Assembly (NCBI RefSeq): GCF_964355755.1
Contig: NC_092672.1
Coordinates: forward strand, 18,098,501 to 18,162,500
Reading direction: 5' to 3'
DNA: 64,000 nucleotides
Origin: Antedon mediterranea
Taxonomy: Eukaryota > Echinodermata > Crinoidea > Comatulida > Antedonidae
Shown here piece after piece: positions 63,141-64,000 of the stretch; position 1 is the first letter of the stretch; the number at the start of each line of letters is the position of its first letter. The position numbers were made by a program, and so were the translations under genes. The notes under the pieces were generated by a model. That model was not told where the DNA came from and did not search any database. It worked only from the letters and a program-made list of their open reading frames with translations.

Positions 63141-64000
63141 CAATTCATTTGCAACTCTTTACAGACTATATCACTCGAAGTACGCTCATACAGGGAAGAA
63201 GGTACTGTATGAGTTATTCCGAACGAGTTCACGAATTTTTTAATTTACGAACAACTTTTTGTACTGTGGGGCACGTATTTGGACGATTTTCGCAGATGAG
63301 GGTGAGGTATTGGGCATTTCGGGGATGGGGGTTCGCAGTCGGTTAAGGGGGGTTCGCTGTAAATCGCTGTTCGCCCGAACCATAAAAACCCCCCCTGGCT
63401 ACGGGCCTGGTGTGTTTGACGTGTGTGTGTTAGGTATGACCAAAGATAGTTACACTATCTTTGGTATGACACAATCCGAGTAATAAGTCAGCAAAATTAA
63501 ACAATAAACATTACACAAAAATACATTTTTTATTCTCGTGGGTCAAATCTTCCCATCTCATGTGTTCATATACGCGCATTTTTAAAGTTCCTTTGAGTAC
63601 ATGCATATTGTTTGATAATAAAATAGCAGAAAAAAAAAATACAGTACACAAATTATACACATTCTTTATTCTTGTGGGTCTAAACTTTCTTTGGGCTATG
63701 TCCAATGAATTACTACTTAGAATGTCTTGCCTAGCTGTCGATTAGCCTCGACTCGACACATTTTGTGTGAAGAGTGCGTGAAGGCAATCACGTGAATTGA
63801 CTTAGAATCCTAGGCCTACTGTAGAAAGTATCGTGTCGCAGTTGTGTATAATCACTTCTTGTTGCTATACGCTTGGGTGCACACGGAACAACAAATTTAA
63901 CTGATGAATTATTCATGTTTATTTTGTGACGTTTCATCAGGGGGTCCCCAACTTATGTACGAAAAAAAAAATCGCGCCCCGGTCGCCATGTAGTCTCAGG

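Larger units (their letters stand above)
59978..63409. mobile_element. Inner CAG...CTG element within the composite
   Basis: CAGGGCCGTAGCCAGG at the left and CCTGGCTACGGGCCTG at the right are inverted, with G-rich subterminal sequence on both sides. The ends look hAT-like, but no exact 8-base duplication is seen (flanks are GT-rich). Confidence 0.5.
59602..63987. mobile_element. 4.4-kb composite bounded by ~145-bp inverted repeats
   Basis: 59602-59745 (CCCCGGTCGCGATTTT, GTTCCGTGTGCACCCAAGCG, GCAACAAGAAGTGATTA) is answered in inverse by 63845-63987 (TAATCACTTCTTGTTGC, CGCTTGGGTGCACACGGAAC). The interior holds nested elements listed separately. No transposase for the outer element is visible. 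Confidence 0.75.

Overview
This is an AT-rich, intron- and repeat-dense animal window. It holds two conserved eukaryotic genes arranged tail to tail, and no bacterial, organellar or CRISPR content. The frequent TAGGCCTA-type words, tRNA-derived SINEs, non-LTR retrotransposons, and hAT-, pogo- and Harbinger-like MITEs suggest an invertebrate deuterostome, most likely an echinoderm. That placement is inference from sequence style and gene structure, not a database result.

Gene 1 (plus strand, from before base 1 to 21516) is FTSJ3/Spb1, the nucleolar 2'-O-methyltransferase of pre-60S ribosome assembly. Fourteen exons can be chained with consistent splice phases into 708 residues. They carry three of the four K-D-K-E catalytic residues at the family spacing, and the Spb1 C-terminal domain. 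The first ~100 residues lie off the window. Its introns hold a SINE (1978-2205), a 53-bp minisatellite (21 copies, 3420-4532), a 459-bp foldback element (5921-6379), MITEs (7690-8301 and a 1.2-kb pogo-like element, 9046-10277), a decayed coding remnant (~11060-11880), a 38-bp array (~14985-15940) and a very uniform 25-bp array (31 copies, 20381-21154).

The intergenic region (21517-28802) holds three tandem tRNA-like cassettes (165-bp period), members of an unclassified dispersed repeat family, a 47-bp minisatellite (10 copies), a small MITE, and a perfect 326-bp tandem duplication involving a SINE.

Gene 2 (minus strand, 58960 to 28803) is a Rabaptin-5 (RABEP1-type) endosomal coiled-coil protein. 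Twenty-one exons chain in phase to a 994-residue protein with an in-frame stop just before the start Met. Two features stand out. The C-terminus continues past the Rab5-binding coiled coil into a zinc finger with exact FYVE cysteine spacing. The 5' splice site of exon 13 is the first unit of a 17-bp minisatellite that places 23 consensus donors in a row. One intron uses a GC-AG donor. Its introns carry a 49-copy 33-37-bp array, LINE fragments on both strands, Helitron-like elements, hAT- and Harbinger-like elements, a THAP-domain remnant and an 8-bp-TSD MITE.

Upstream of gene 2 (59-64 kb) is a nested mobile-element complex: ~145-bp inverted repeats 4.4 kb apart enclose a truncated LINE with an intact YADD reverse-transcriptase segment and a hAT-type element with a perfect 8-bp target duplication.

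FTSJ3 acts in the nucleolus and Rabaptin on early endosomes. Nothing here links them functionally.
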